Numbered from the stretch's first letter, positions 23,551 through 32,053 are shown. The stretch is 64,000 nt of DNA from QHXN01 sp032162705 (GCA_032162705.1 JAVRON010000020.1:1-64000), one strand, 5' to 3'. A program made the numbers and translations. The notes: a model not told the origin generated them from the sequence alone.

Positions 23551-25902
23551 TCAAATCCTCCCCGATGCCAGTCGCGCGTTTGCCACCGCGGCCTGACCGA
23601 AGCTGATGCCGCCGTCGTTGGTCGGCACGCGGCGGTGCGTGAAGACCTGGAAGCCGTCGTCTTCGAGTAGACGGCAGGTTCTCTCCAGCAGGAACCTGTT
23701 TTGAAAGACGCCGCCCGAGAGCACGACGCGGTTGAGTTGTCGCTCGTCCCTCAAGCGGAGCGCAAGAGTCGAGATCAGCCGAATGATTCCGAGATGGAAA
23801 CCGGCGGAGACTTCCCCTTCGGGAACACCGTCGAGCAGGTCTTCCACCGCGCGCCGAATCAGAGCCTCGGCCTTGATGGTATGCCCATCAGCGCCGATTT
23901 CAAACTCGTAGTTGCGGGTAGAACTGCGTGAGACCACAGCCTCCAACTCAATCGCCGCCTGACCTTCATAGTTGACCGCGTTTCTCAGACCCAGCAGGCT
24001 CGACACGGCGTCGAAGAGCCGGCCCATGCTCGAAGTCTCCGGACTGTTCGTCCCCGTGGCGCTCATCCTGCGAAGCGTCGTCCAGACTTTGCGATCCATG
24101 TTCCGAACGAACGGCAGGTCGAGATTTAAGAAGTCGTCACCGAAGGCGCGTTCGAGATAGACGGCGGCCATCCGCCACGGCTCGCGAATAGCTTTCGCGC
24201 CGCCGGGCATCGGCACGTAATCAAGATGCGCGACGCGCTCGGCATCATTGAAGTCGGCGACGAAGAACTCGCCGCCCCACAGACGCCCGTCCGCGCCGAA
24301 GCCAAGCCCGTCGAACGCCACGCCTACAATCTCGCCCTCAATCTGGTTGTCCGCCATGCAGCTCGCAATGTGCGCGTGATGATGTTGGACGCCGACTTTG
24401 GTCTCGATGTCTTCGAGCGCCAGCGCATACTTCGTCGAGAGATATTCGGGGTGCAGGTCGTACGCGATCACTTCCGGCTGAAGGTAGAAGAGACGCTTGA
24501 AATGCTCGATGCCCTGTTGGAAAGAGCGCAACGTCTCTAAGTTCTCAAGGTCGCCGATGTGATGGCTGATGAAGGCGTGGCGTCCGCGCGCGAGACAGAA
24601 TGTGTTCTTTAGCTCCGCACCGCAGGCGAGAATCTGCCGCTCGAACTTGAACGTGGTTTTGACGGGCGCGGGCGCATAGCCGCGCGCGCGGCGCAGAATC
24701 GTCTCGCGGCCCCGGCTGACGCGTGCGACGGAATCATCCGTACGCATGTGTACGGGGCGGTCGTGCAGGAGCAGATAATCGGCGATGCCCCCCAGACGAC
24801 AGCCTGCCTCTTCGTCGCGGTAGCAAATCGGTTCGTCAGAGACGTTGCCGCTCGTCATCACCAGGGGCCCGTCGAAGTTTTCCAGAAGCAGATGATGCAA
24901 CGGCGCGTATGGAAGCATGAAGCCGAACGTGCCGACACGTGGCGCGATGGTCGGCGGGAGCGACGCTTCGGGAAGCTTTTCGAGCAGCACGATGGGGCGG
25001 CGCACGGATGAGAGCACGTTCTCTTCCGTCTTTGAGACGAGACAATACTCGCGCACCACTTCGACGGAGCGCGCCATCAAGGCGAACGGTTTGTCTTCCC
25101 TGTACTTGCTCTGCCTCAGACGCTCGACCGCCGAAGGGTCGCGCGCATCGCAGACCAGATGAAAACCGCCGATGCCTTTGACCGCCAGAATCTTCCCCGC
25201 CCGGAGCAGCGCGCACGCGCGGCCAATCGCGTTCTGTCCACCCATCTCGTCGCGGATGATCTCTTCTCCGCTCTCGTTGTGGAAAATCTCCTGCCCGCTT
25301 GGGTCAGCCAGATAGACTCTTGGCCCGCAGAAGGCGCACGCCGTCGGCTCCGCGTGGAAGCGCCGGTCGAGTGGATTCTCATATTCGGCACGGCACGCTG
25401 CACACATCTCGAAGTGGCGCATCGTCGTCCGAGCGCGGTCGTAAGGAACGTCTTCGATAATGGTAAAGCGCGGGCCGCAGTTGGTGCAGTTGATGAAAGG
25501 ATAGCGGTGGCGTCGGTCTTGCGGGTCGAACAACTCGCGCAAGCAGTCCGCGCAGGTGGCAACGTCAATCGAGATGGATGGAGCTTTCTCCCCTTCGGAA
25601 GCGCTCTCGACGATGCGGAAGTCTTTGTAGTTCGCCGGGTCTAAACTGTCGCTACGCTCGACCGATTCGATGAGAGAAAGTGTCGGCGGGTTCGTCGTCA
25701 GGTCGCTGATGAACTGCTCGATAATCGGGTACTCGCCCTCAACGTCGATGAAGACGCCGCTCCCGTTATTGAGCACACGACCCTTCAGAGCGCGACGGCG
25801 TGCCAGCGAGAAGACGAAGGGACGGAACCCCACACCCTGCACCGTGCCGCGCACAAGTAGCTGGACGCGTGTGGTTGGCAAATCATGTCCGGCGCTGTGC
25901 AT
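23551..25902 (-). CDS. hypF: carbamoyltransferase HypF
   Basis: 783 residues, the usual length. HypF makes carbamoyl-AMP from carbamoyl phosphate and transfers the group to HypE. Domains in order: acylphosphatase (VRGTVQGVGFRPFV, about 16-100), two zinc fingers with CxxC pairs (CADC, CTNC, CAAC, CAFC, about 120-215), a YrdC-like domain (KGIGGFHLVCDA, LMTSGNVSDEP-like VMTSGNVSDEP) and a Kae1-like domain with VQHHHAHIASC and the late VVLSGGVFQNRFL. All key motifs are intact. Confidence 0.97.
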   Translation of the reverse strand: MHSAGHDLPTTRVQLLVRGTVQGVGFRPFVFSLARRRALKGRVLNNGSGVFIDVEGEYPIIEQFISDLTTNPPTLSLIESVERSDSLDPANYKDFRIVESASEGEKAPSISIDVATCADCLRELFDPQDRRHRYPFINCTNCGPRFTIIEDVPYDRARTTMRHFEMCAACRAEYENPLDRRFHAEPTACAFCGPRVYLADPSGQEIFHNESGEEIIRDEMGGQNAIGRACALLRAGKILAVKGIGGFHLVCDARDPSAVERLRQSKYREDKPFALMARSVEVVREYCLVSKTEENVLSSVRRPIVLLEKLPEASLPPTIAPRVGTFGFMLPYAPLHHLLLENFDGPLVMTSGNVSDEPICYRDEEAGCRLGGIADYLLLHDRPVHMRTDDSVARVSRGRETILRRARGYAPAPVKTTFKFERQILACGAELKNTFCLARGRHAFISHHIGDLENLETLRSFQQGIEHFKRLFYLQPEVIAYDLHPEYLSTKYALALEDIETKVGVQHHHAHIASCMADNQIEGEIVGVAFDGLGFGADGRLWGGEFFVADFNDAERVAHLDYVPMPGGAKAIREPWRMAAVYLERAFGDDFLNLDLPFVRNMDRKVWTTLRRMSATGTNSPETSSMGRLFDAVSSLLGLRNAVNYEGQAAIELEAVVSRSSTRNYEFEIGADGHTIKAEALIRRAVEDLLDGVPEGEVSAGFHLGIIRLISTLALRLRDERQLNRVVLSGGVFQNRFLLERTCRLLEDDGFQVFTHRRVPTNDGGISFGQAAVANARLASGRI

Positions 25903-25991
25903 AAGAGTCGCCTTGCCAAAGTCGGGCCATCGAGTCAGAGCTACCAGAGTCGAATTATAGAGCTATCCGGTCAGGTTATCGAATGGGGCTT

Positions 25992-26675
25992 TCAGCCTGC
26001 CAAAGCCTTTTCCGCTTCGACGCGACGCGCGGCGAGAAATCCTAAAAGCTCATCCATCCCTGCGCCCGTCTTCGACGACACGCGGAAGACCTGCATGCCG
26101 GGGCGAACTGCTTGAATGTTTGCGTCCGCCGCCGCCGAGTCGAATTCGACGGCTTCCGCCAAATCCATTTTGGTAATCAACGCCACGTCCGCCGTGTTGA
26201 AAATCGTCGGGTACTTGAGCGGCTTGTCCTCACCTTCAGTCACCGAGAGCAGCACGAGCCGTAAGTCTTCGCCGAGGTCATAGCTCGAAGGGCAGACGAG
26301 ATTGCCGACGTTTTCGATAAACAGAATATCGAGGTCTTCGAGGTTCCAGCCTTCGAGCGCACGCTCGACCATCTGCGCGTCGAGATGGCAGATGGTTCCG
26401 GTGACGATCTGTCTGACGGGGGCCTCGCTGCGTGCGAGCCGAGCCGCGTCGTTCTCGGTGGCGAGGTCTCCGACGAGCGCGGCCACGCGACAACGTGGAC
26501 GGAGCAGCGTGAGCGCTTTTTCCAGAAACGCAGTCTTGCCGGAGCCGGGACTGGAGACAAGACTAATGACGCAGACGCCCGCCTCCTGAAAACGTCTTCG
26601 CAACTCGCGCGCGAGCAGATCGTTCTGCTTCAACACGTTCTGTCTGACTTCCACAAGGCGAGGCTGAGTGCTCAT
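25992..26675 (-). CDS. hypB: hydrogenase nickel-incorporation GTPase HypB
   Basis: 227 residues. The P-loop SSPGSGKT is at 41-48 and GTICHLDAQM carries the conserved C96-H97 metal/dimer site; ENVGNLVCPSSYDLGE and NKADL-like ITKMDLAE are also present. HypB delivers nickel with HypA. The N terminus lacks both the CxxCGC motif and a histidine-rich nickel-storage tract, as in many simple HypB proteins. Its ATG overlaps the hypA stop by four bases. Confidence 0.96.
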   Translation of the reverse strand: MSTQPRLVEVRQNVLKQNDLLARELRRRFQEAGVCVISLVSSPGSGKTAFLEKALTLLRPRCRVAALVGDLATENDAARLARSEAPVRQIVTGTICHLDAQMVERALEGWNLEDLDILFIENVGNLVCPSSYDLGEDLRLVLLSVTEGEDKPLKYPTIFNTADVALITKMDLAEAVEFDSAAADANIQAVRPGMQVFRVSSKTGAGMDELLGFLAARRVEAEKALAG

Positions 26676-27019
26676 CCGTTTAACTCCAGTGCGAAGACTT
26701 CGAGTTCTTTCCCACGCAAGACCTCAGAGGTCGGCGTGCCGCAGACCGAGCAGCAGAAGCGCTGTAAAGAATCGAGAGTCCGTTCCGACTCGCAAGCGGG
26801 GCAGAAGACCACGACCGGAATCTCTTCAATGACCAGACGCGAGCCTTCAAGCGTCGTGCCCTCGCAGGCCAGCTCGTAAGAAAAAAGCAGGGCGTCCTTG
26901 ACCACTCCCGAAAGTTGGCCCAAACGGAGATGTACCGCATGGACTTGAACACCACCGCGGCGCGCGGCCTCTTCCGCGGCCATCTCCACCATGCTCAGGG
27001 CAATGGAAAGCTCGTGCAT
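26672..27019 (-). CDS. hypA: hydrogenase nickel metallochaperone HypA
   Basis: 115 residues. MHELSIALSM supplies the N-terminal nickel ligand H2; the zinc site is C73/C76 with C90/C93 (CPAC and CSVC). The conserved LRLGQLSGV is visible. The start is fixed by homology, yet no Shine-Dalgarno sequence precedes it: LIR-12 ends eight bases upstream. Confidence 0.96.
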   Translation of the reverse strand: MHELSIALSMVEMAAEEAARRGGVQVHAVHLRLGQLSGVVKDALLFSYELACEGTTLEGSRLVIEEIPVVVFCPACESERTLDSLQRFCCSVCGTPTSEVLRGKELEVFALELNG

Positions 27020-27027
27020 GATTAAAA

Positions 27028-27172
27028 GTAGACAGTAGGCAGTAGGCAGTAGTCAGTAGTCAGTAGTCAGTAGTCAGTAGAAAAATTTTTCTTAGTCGAG
27101 CCGTCACGATGTCAGTCTCGACGCCCGAAACGCGGAGCGCTACTGACTACTGTCTACTGTCTACTGTCTACT
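27028..27172. repeat. LIR-12, family C inverted repeat between yceI-like gene and hypA
   Basis: 27028-27080 (iterated agtagtc/agtaggc) pairs with 27140-27172 (iterated ctactgt). The loop carries cgcggagcgc, the complement of the gctccgcg seen in LIR-6 and LIR-7. It supplies the TAG stop of the upstream gene and ends next to the hypA start, inside an operon. Confidence 0.92.
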
Positions 27173-27734
27173 GCTTCTGCGCCGCGATGTCGAAGGAGAG
27201 CTTCAGTTCATCCTTCATTTTGAGCGTGCCCCCTGCGACGGAGACCGGACGGATGTTGTAATCGGTCTGCCGGAGCGGAAACTCGCCACGGGCGCGCAGA
27301 CCGTCTTTGCCGAGCGTCAACTGCGCGTCGATGGTGTGCTCGCGCGTGACGCCGTGAAGCGATAGGTTGCCGATGATTCTCGCACGGTACTGGCCTTGAG
27401 CTGTCTGGTTGGCCGCGACCTTCGTGCTCATGAAAACTATCTCGGGGTAGCGCGCAGATTCGAGCAGGTCTTCCTGCATGGCTCGCTCCATCTCGCGTCG
27501 ATCCTTGTCGCTTACTTTGTTGACGACCGCGAGCGAGCCTGCCTGGACGAGCATCAGCAGCGAGCTTGATTCGAGCGCTTCCGGGTCGAGCCGCACGTCG
27601 CCGCCGAATCCGCACACCGCGATGACAGGATCGTGCCCGAACATAGAGAGCAGCCCGTCCGCCGACCCCTGCACGGTGAAACGGCTCTGGCTGGCATCCA
27701 GTCGATAGCGAACGGCTGCTTGATTAACGCTCAT
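27168..27734 (-). CDS. YceI-family protein without signal peptide
   Basis: 188 residues. The lipocalin-like YceI fold is shown by YRLDASQSRFTVQGS, FGHDPVIAVCGFGG, DVRLDPEALESSSL, SARYPEIVFMST, GNLSLHGVTREHTI and ADYNIRP-like TDYNIRPVSVAGGTLKM. YceI proteins bind isoprenoids such as quinone-like lipids. Most are exported, but no signal peptide is visible here, so it is probably cytosolic. It lies within the hydrogenase/hyp series. The last codons (CAG and TAG) come from LIR-12. Confidence 0.88.
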   Translation of the reverse strand: MSVNQAAVRYRLDASQSRFTVQGSADGLLSMFGHDPVIAVCGFGGDVRLDPEALESSSLLMLVQAGSLAVVNKVSDKDRREMERAMQEDLLESARYPEIVFMSTKVAANQTAQGQYRARIIGNLSLHGVTREHTIDAQLTLGKDGLRARGEFPLRQTDYNIRPVSVAGGTLKMKDELKLSFDIAAQKQ

Positions 27735-27737
27735 AAA

Positions 27738-27815
27738 TATTCAGCCAAACGGGAGTGCTTCAACATCTCGGCTAAACGGGAGTCGCTCTAATATTCAGTT
27801 AGCCGCGAGTCGCTT
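27738..27815. repeat. three degenerate direct repeats
   Basis: Three units of about 26 bases follow one another: atattcagccaaacgggagt..., catctcggctaaacgggagt... and atattcagttagccgcgagt.... They sit in the gap between the DUF1440-like and YceI-like genes, just upstream of the latter on the minus strand. They could be binding sites or a decayed element. Confidence 0.7.
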
Positions 27816-27871
27816 CCGTTCACATCGCCGCGCCTCTTAGTGCGACTCCGCGCGGGATGTCGCGGCGCGTC

Positions 27872-28468
27872 TCACAAAGCGCTGCGAACGGCGCGGCGTA
27901 CAAGCTCCGTCGTCAACCCGTAGACCAGATGCGAGGCGAAGGCGTATGCGTGTATCGAGAGCGGATACTCCGTCGCCGACTTCGAGAGTCCGGCGGCAGG
28001 CACAACGCCTTCGTCCGCGACGAGCCAGACCGCCGCGCCGAACGGCAGGCCCGCGCCCGCCGTCACTCCCGAGACGACTTCCGCCGCCGCGCCGTAGATC
28101 GCGCCCGACACCCCGCCCATCGCGTAATGGACGGCGACGCCCGCCTTCTCCTTCTCCGGCTTCGCCAGCTCGTAGTCGAAGACGCCGACCGAGATGGCGT
28201 TGGCGAGACGTTCGGGCGCGTCGTCTTCGGGGTCGTCCTTACCCTCGGCTGCAAGCTCGCGCCCCAGGCCCTTTTGCGGAGAGCCTTTCTGCAAAGACTG
28301 CGCGCCGTGCGATTCTTCTTCGTCCGCGAACAGCTTGCTCAGAAGGGACTGGAACTGGTTCATCACGGCGGACGCGACGAGGCCGCCGACGACACCCGCC
28401 GCCAATCCCTTCAACACATCGCCTCCGTCATCCCCGCGCTCGCTCTTCTGTCTCTTTCGTGTGCTCAT
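27872..28468 (-). CDS. DUF1440-like membrane protein
   Basis: 198 residues. It resembles the DUF1440/YagU type: GLAAGVVGGLVASAVMNQFQSLL near the N terminus, then HYAMGGVSGAIYGAAAEV, GLPFGAAVWLVADEGVVPAAGL and SHLVYGLTTELVRRAVR. Several weakly hydrophobic helices fit a membrane protein. The ATG at 28468 overlaps the stop of the preceding small gene by one base. Its function in the hydrogenase locus is unknown. Confidence 0.75.
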   Translation of the reverse strand: MSTRKRQKSERGDDGGDVLKGLAAGVVGGLVASAVMNQFQSLLSKLFADEEESHGAQSLQKGSPQKGLGRELAAEGKDDPEDDAPERLANAISVGVFDYELAKPEKEKAGVAVHYAMGGVSGAIYGAAAEVVSGVTAGAGLPFGAAVWLVADEGVVPAAGLSKSATEYPLSIHAYAFASHLVYGLTTELVRRAVRSAL

Positions 28469-28581
28469 CACATCGTGCTGATCTTGATGTACCGCTTGAT
28501 GTCGGGGAGGCTCACGATCACGACGGCGGCCATCGCCACCAGTGCCGCGCCTCCTACGATTGACCAGATATTGATACCCAT
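28468..28581 (-). CDS. 37-residue membrane peptide, DUF6893-like
   Basis: The start at 28581 is chosen because CAGGAGG lies nine bases upstream; a longer frame from 28665 has no such site. One membrane span (IWSIVGGAALVAMAAVVIVSL) is followed by PDIKRYIKISTM. The VPDIxRYLKIxxM-type ending is what I remember of the DUF6893 family of tiny proteins, which occur in hydrogenase loci of actinobacteria. It may tether or assist the complex at the membrane; that is inference. Confidence 0.75.
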   Translation of the reverse strand: MGINIWSIVGGAALVAMAAVVIVSLPDIKRYIKISTM

Positions 28582-28661
28582 ACCCGTCGGCCTCCTGTCT
28601 CTTCTCTCCAGAGCTTGACTGCGTTTCATCTCAGACCGTCTCCTTTTCCCTTGAATGTAAC

Positions 28662-29201
28662 TCACGCCGTTGCGCTCCGGCGCTCCTCTGCGAGAATCTT
28701 CTCGATGAGCGACTCGACCAGACCGACCGCTTCAGTGGCGGCGGCCTCGACCGGCTCGCTCAGACCCATGTGACCTTCTTCCGATTCGAGCGGCGCAGGC
28801 TCGCACCCGACCAGAAGGATGCGCCCAAACTCGCCGCCCATCGACTTGACCATGCTCAAGACCTTCAAAGGGTTCATGCCGTGCGTCTCGACCAGCGCGG
28901 CCTCGGCGTCCGACCCGTCAAGCTCGCCGAGGTCAGGCTCGATAGTGTAGAGCGTGCCGGGCGCTTCACCGCGCGGGGTCGCATCGACGAAGATCGTCAC
29001 CTCGTAACCGTCGAGGAGCGCATAGGCCAAATCGAACCCGCGTATCCCGAAATCGACGACGCGCACTTCGTCCGGCAACTCGCGCACGGCCAGACGCCTC
29101 GCCACTTCAGAGCCGAATGCGTCGTCGCCGAGGAAGATGTTGCCGATGCCTGCGACGAGAATGCGCGGCTGCGCCGTTGCTTGTTCCCGCGGCTGCGTCA
29201 T
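28662..29201 (-). CDS. hydrogenase maturation protease (HyaD/HycI type)
   Basis: 179 residues. This endopeptidase removes the C-terminal peptide of the large subunit after nickel insertion. ILVAGIGNIFLGDDAFGSEV carries the first nickel-sensing acidic residue in GDDAFG, then VVDFGIRGFDLAYALLDGY and IFVDATPRG with the second, and ETHGMNPLKVL with the conserved histidine. The ATG overlaps the previous stop by four bases. The matching substrate is the HhyL tail of about 21 residues. Confidence 0.95.
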   Translation of the reverse strand: MTQPREQATAQPRILVAGIGNIFLGDDAFGSEVARRLAVRELPDEVRVVDFGIRGFDLAYALLDGYEVTIFVDATPRGEAPGTLYTIEPDLGELDGSDAEAALVETHGMNPLKVLSMVKSMGGEFGRILLVGCEPAPLESEEGHMGLSEPVEAAATEAVGLVESLIEKILAEERRSATA

Positions 29202-29524
29202 TGGTTGCTCTCGTCCTCGCCTTCGAGCTTCAGCGGCTCAACCTCTTCGCAAGAGAAAAAGAAGCGGTGGCCGGGCTGCCTGAGCATCCCGAGGTCACGG
29301 CCCGGGTCGTCTTCGAGCACGACGGCGAGGTGAACTTTGTCCTCGTAGTCCTGCTCGATTGATTCGATGATGGCGATCTGCCCCGCGAGCGCGAGGTCGA
29401 AGATGTCGCCGCCCGCGCGTGGGCGCAGGCGGACGCGGTCGCCTGTTCTGACCTGCGTGCCTCCGACGCTCACTCCTTCGAGCGGCGTCTTCTCTTCCAG
29501 CAGCTGCCACTCCCATTCGTTCAT
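29198..29524 (-). CDS. 108-residue protein of the hydrogenase operon, unknown
   Basis: No signal peptide and no cysteine motif. The middle has a small-barrel pattern (VRTGDRVRLRPRAGGDIFDLALAGQ, then IAIIESIEQDYEDKVHLAVVLEDDPG), like an SH3-type or KOW-like module. It overlaps both neighbours by four bases, so it is tightly co-translated with the 376-residue protein and the protease. A role in hydrogenase assembly is inferred from position alone. Confidence 0.72.
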   Translation of the reverse strand: MNEWEWQLLEEKTPLEGVSVGGTQVRTGDRVRLRPRAGGDIFDLALAGQIAIIESIEQDYEDKVHLAVVLEDDPGRDLGMLRQPGHRFFFSCEEVEPLKLEGEDESNQ

Positions 29525-30651
29525 CGCTCGTCTTCCTCACGGGATGGAAGACTGCGCATCGCGCCGTGGAGCTTCATCAACTGCTCGATGGGAAGCGTCT
29601 CAGTCCTCTCAAGTATCAGGCGTGCGCGGTCGTCCACGCCGCGCATCTCGCGCTTCTCTTCTTCCGTCAGCGTCATGATGCGAAGGGTTAGAATCTCGTC
29701 TATCTCCGTGCCGTCGAAGAGGTCGCCCGCGCTCTCCGGCGCGATCTGCGGGTAGTCGTAGAGAATGATGGGCGAGGACAACAACAGATTGCGTGCGCCC
29801 TCTTCGCCGACCAGAACCGGCCACGTCCCCACGTTGCTGCACGAAGCGGCAATCTCGCTCAACTCGCGTGGCGGTTCGAGCAGCGAGACGAACTCGCCGC
29901 CGCTCACGCCGAGGATAGTGTGCGTCGAGACGAGCGAGCGCATCAGCGCTTCATCTCGACTCTTGAGTGCGGCGTCTTCCAGTGCCGTCAGGTTCAAGAT
30001 ACGCGCGGTGAGCTTGAACAATCGCTCGCCCGCTGGGAACATCTTCTCGCCAACCGAGAACGACTGCTCGCCCGCTGGCAACGACTGCTCGCCCGCGGGT
30101 TCGGCTGACACTTCAATCACGCCTTCGATTGCCTGCTGCCTGCGGACGATCACTCCGATGACTTGTTCGCCCGGCTCGCGCAGAGGCTCAAGCTCTCTCT
30201 TTGAGGGAAAGCCGAACGTATGTCGCAGCCCTTCTCTGACGAGCTGATGCAAATTCAAGTCCGGCAGGATGACCTCGCGCTCGACCGCTTCCTGCCACGT
30301 TTGATAAAGACGGCCTCCGACTTCGAGCGCCGCGACCGTCTGGAAATCCGGCTCCGAGCCTGCATTCAACTCGGGCCGCGTGGTCGTCAGCCGTCCCACC
30401 TCTCTCGACACCAGATGCAGAAAGCGCACCTTCACTTCGCATGTTGTGCTTCTGTCTCCCGCGACCAGACACTCGGTCTGCATGACGCACGCTTCCGTGC
30501 CGCCCTGCGCCTGACTGTATGAGGGCGGGCACAGTGCGCCGAAGTTCCAGCGCTGCTGGTTCTTCACAGACGACGGACGGTACGGGTAGAGGATGTACCC
30601 CTCGTAGAGCACTGCGTCGGCAATCTTTTCCACGCGGTCGAGGTTCATCAT
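29521..30651 (-). CDS. 376-residue conserved hydrogenase-operon protein, unknown
   Basis: Not assigned to a named family by me. The N terminus reads VEKIADAVLYEGYILYPYRPSS and the early part has QRWNFGALCPPSYSQ. The middle contains LTALEDAALKSRDEALMRSLVSTHTILGV and the end a helical VDDRARLILERTETLPIEQL. A four-unit minisatellite coding for PAGEQS-like heptads lies near residues 182-212. No signal peptide; a soluble assembly factor is the simplest guess. It starts six bases after the DUF6084 stop. Confidence 0.75.
   Translation of the reverse strand: MMNLDRVEKIADAVLYEGYILYPYRPSSVKNQQRWNFGALCPPSYSQAQGGTEACVMQTECLVAGDRSTTCEVKVRFLHLVSREVGRLTTTRPELNAGSEPDFQTVAALEVGGRLYQTWQEAVEREVILPDLNLHQLVREGLRHTFGFPSKRELEPLREPGEQVIGVIVRRQQAIEGVIEVSAEPAGEQSLPAGEQSFSVGEKMFPAGERLFKLTARILNLTALEDAALKSRDEALMRSLVSTHTILGVSGGEFVSLLEPPRELSEIAASCSNVGTWPVLVGEEGARNLLLSSPIILYDYPQIAPESAGDLFDGTEIDEILTLRIMTLTEEEKREMRGVDDRARLILERTETLPIEQLMKLHGAMRSLPSREEDER
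30022..30111. repeat. in-frame minisatellite of about 21 bp
   Basis: On the plus strand gactgctcgcccgctggcaac-type units repeat about four times. On the coding strand they give EPAGEQS, LPAGEQS, FSVGEKM and FPAGERL. The copies are diverged at the third unit. Confidence 0.8.
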
Positions 30652-30657
30652 GTTAAC

Positions 30658-31413
30658 TTATGAGCTATGAACGATGCGCGATGAATCAGGAGCCTGTTCT
30701 TCCGGTTCCGCGTCCCGCGTTCTTCCGTTCAGTGTTTCGCGTTCATCTTTTCGCACTGCGCGTTCCGCGTTCATCGTTCCGCCTTCATCTCTGAGAAGAC
30801 TCTCAAGCGCCTGCTCCCAGGTCGGAATCCCGCTCCGCATCTTGAAAAGATTCAGCCGGTCGAACACGTCGCGGCGCAGAGAGAGCCAGACACTGTTCGG
30901 ATAATAGAAGTCCATCATCTCCTGCCACACGCGCACGGGCAGACGATATTTCGCCTCTTTTTCCCAGGAAATCTGTGAAACCTGCAAGGCTCCGTCCGGG
31001 GCTTCATAAAAGACAGTCCCGCTGAAGAGCAGGCAGAGCGGCACTTCGCCCGTTTCGAGTCCGGCGAAATATTTCGCGGCGGCCACGTTGAAGTCGAACG
31101 TACAAGGCACGGGAAGCTCGACGTGCGTGCTCCCCTCGAAGGGCCGCACGATGACACTCGCGTGAGTCCAGAGCATCGTCCGGAGCGTCTGTCCCCAACG
31201 CTCCGGCTCGCCGTACAGGTCGAGCAGGCGCTTCTGTTCTTCGTCGTTATAGCGTCGTCGCGTCGCCTCGATCTGAATCTGGCAGCGCAGCGCGACGGTC
31301 TGAATCCTCTCGCCCTCGTCGGCGTTCGTGACGAGCAACTTGAACGCGATGAGAGGGGCCGCCGCGTGTGCGACCGCCTCGGCCCCTTCAACCTGAAAAT
31401 TCAAGTCAGGCAC
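30658..31413 (-). CDS. DUF6084-family hydrogenase-operon protein
   Basis: 251 residues. MPDLNFQVEGAEAVAHAAAPLIAF, LRCQIQIEATRRRY, DLYGEPERWGQTLRTMLW, a beta-rich middle (HVELPVPCTFDFNVAAAKYF) and a late VWQEMMDFYYPNSVWLSLRRDVFDRL match what I know of DUF6084, found next to group 1h hydrogenase genes. Function unknown, probably assembly. The last roughly 40 residues (MNAERAVRKDERETLNGR...) are charged and encoded by LIR-13 words, so they are probably an added tail. It overlaps the DUF5947 gene by eight bases. Confidence 0.85.
   Translation of the reverse strand: MPDLNFQVEGAEAVAHAAAPLIAFKLLVTNADEGERIQTVALRCQIQIEATRRRYNDEEQKRLLDLYGEPERWGQTLRTMLWTHASVIVRPFEGSTHVELPVPCTFDFNVAAAKYFAGLETGEVPLCLLFSGTVFYEAPDGALQVSQISWEKEAKYRLPVRVWQEMMDFYYPNSVWLSLRRDVFDRLNLFKMRSGIPTWEQALESLLRDEGGTMNAERAVRKDERETLNGRTRDAEPEEQAPDSSRIVHSS
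30659..30790. repeat. LIR-13, family F word array inside a coding region
   Basis: gttcatc/gttccgcg/gttc words run on the plus strand, with gaacgatg (30669-30676) facing catcgttc (30772-30779). The same words appear inside LIR-5 and LIR-16. The array encodes the C-terminal tail of the DUF6084 protein. Confidence 0.7.
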
Positions 31414-32053
31414 GCGTCGTCTCTCTCGCCGGACTGGAACGCTCTTTCAGCCTTGCAAAGAACTGCCCGATCTCGCGCCAGACCTCCGTGCCGCCCGAGA
31501 GTCCGCGCCAGTGCGCGCGAATCAGGCCGACCAGTTTGTAGCACTCGTCAATCGGCACAAGATAATACTCGCTCACGCCGCCCACACGCTTGATGAGCAG
31601 AGCCTCCACGTCCGGCTCCAACTCTTTCAGGATGGGATTGTCACGCACGATCTCTTCCCAAGAATCGAGCGCGAGCAACGACTCGACGGGGCCCGCCGGA
31701 CTCGGGTAGAGCGCAAGGACTCGTCCCGCGGGAGTGCTGTCGAAGAGGAAGGCCAACTGGATCGGGATCATCAAGCTATCCCACTGCCCGTCCGTCATTT
31801 GAAAACCGGGAAGCGAACGGATGCGGCGCGGGACGCGCTTGTATTTCATCTCGGCCTGACCGCTGAAGAGAATCGCGCATGGCTCGCAGGCGCAGACCAT
31901 CGCGCGGCTCGAAGGCTCGACCAGATGTTGATGTTCGGCTGCCAACTCGGCGCTGCACAACTCGCAACGCTCCACTGCCGCCGAGCGCGGGCGCACGAAC
32001 CGCCGGAGCGCGGCGAGTGGCGACTGCGCCTTGTCACTTGGACTCTGACTCAT
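31406..32053 (-). CDS. DUF5947-family hydrogenase-operon protein with a zinc-like site
   Basis: 215 residues. CELC near the N terminus and ACEPC about 25 residues later could bind zinc or a cluster. Then KYKRVPRRIRSLPGFQMTDGQWDSLMIPIQLAFLF, ALYPSPAGPVESLL and EYYLVPIDECYKLVGLIRAHW follow, which are the features I associate with DUF5947 of group 1h hydrogenase loci. Cytosolic, probably an assembly factor; no biochemical role is known to me. Confidence 0.85.
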   Translation of the reverse strand: MSQSPSDKAQSPLAALRRFVRPRSAAVERCELCSAELAAEHQHLVEPSSRAMVCACEPCAILFSGQAEMKYKRVPRRIRSLPGFQMTDGQWDSLMIPIQLAFLFDSTPAGRVLALYPSPAGPVESLLALDSWEEIVRDNPILKELEPDVEALLIKRVGGVSEYYLVPIDECYKLVGLIRAHWRGLSGGTEVWREIGQFFARLKERSSPARETTRA

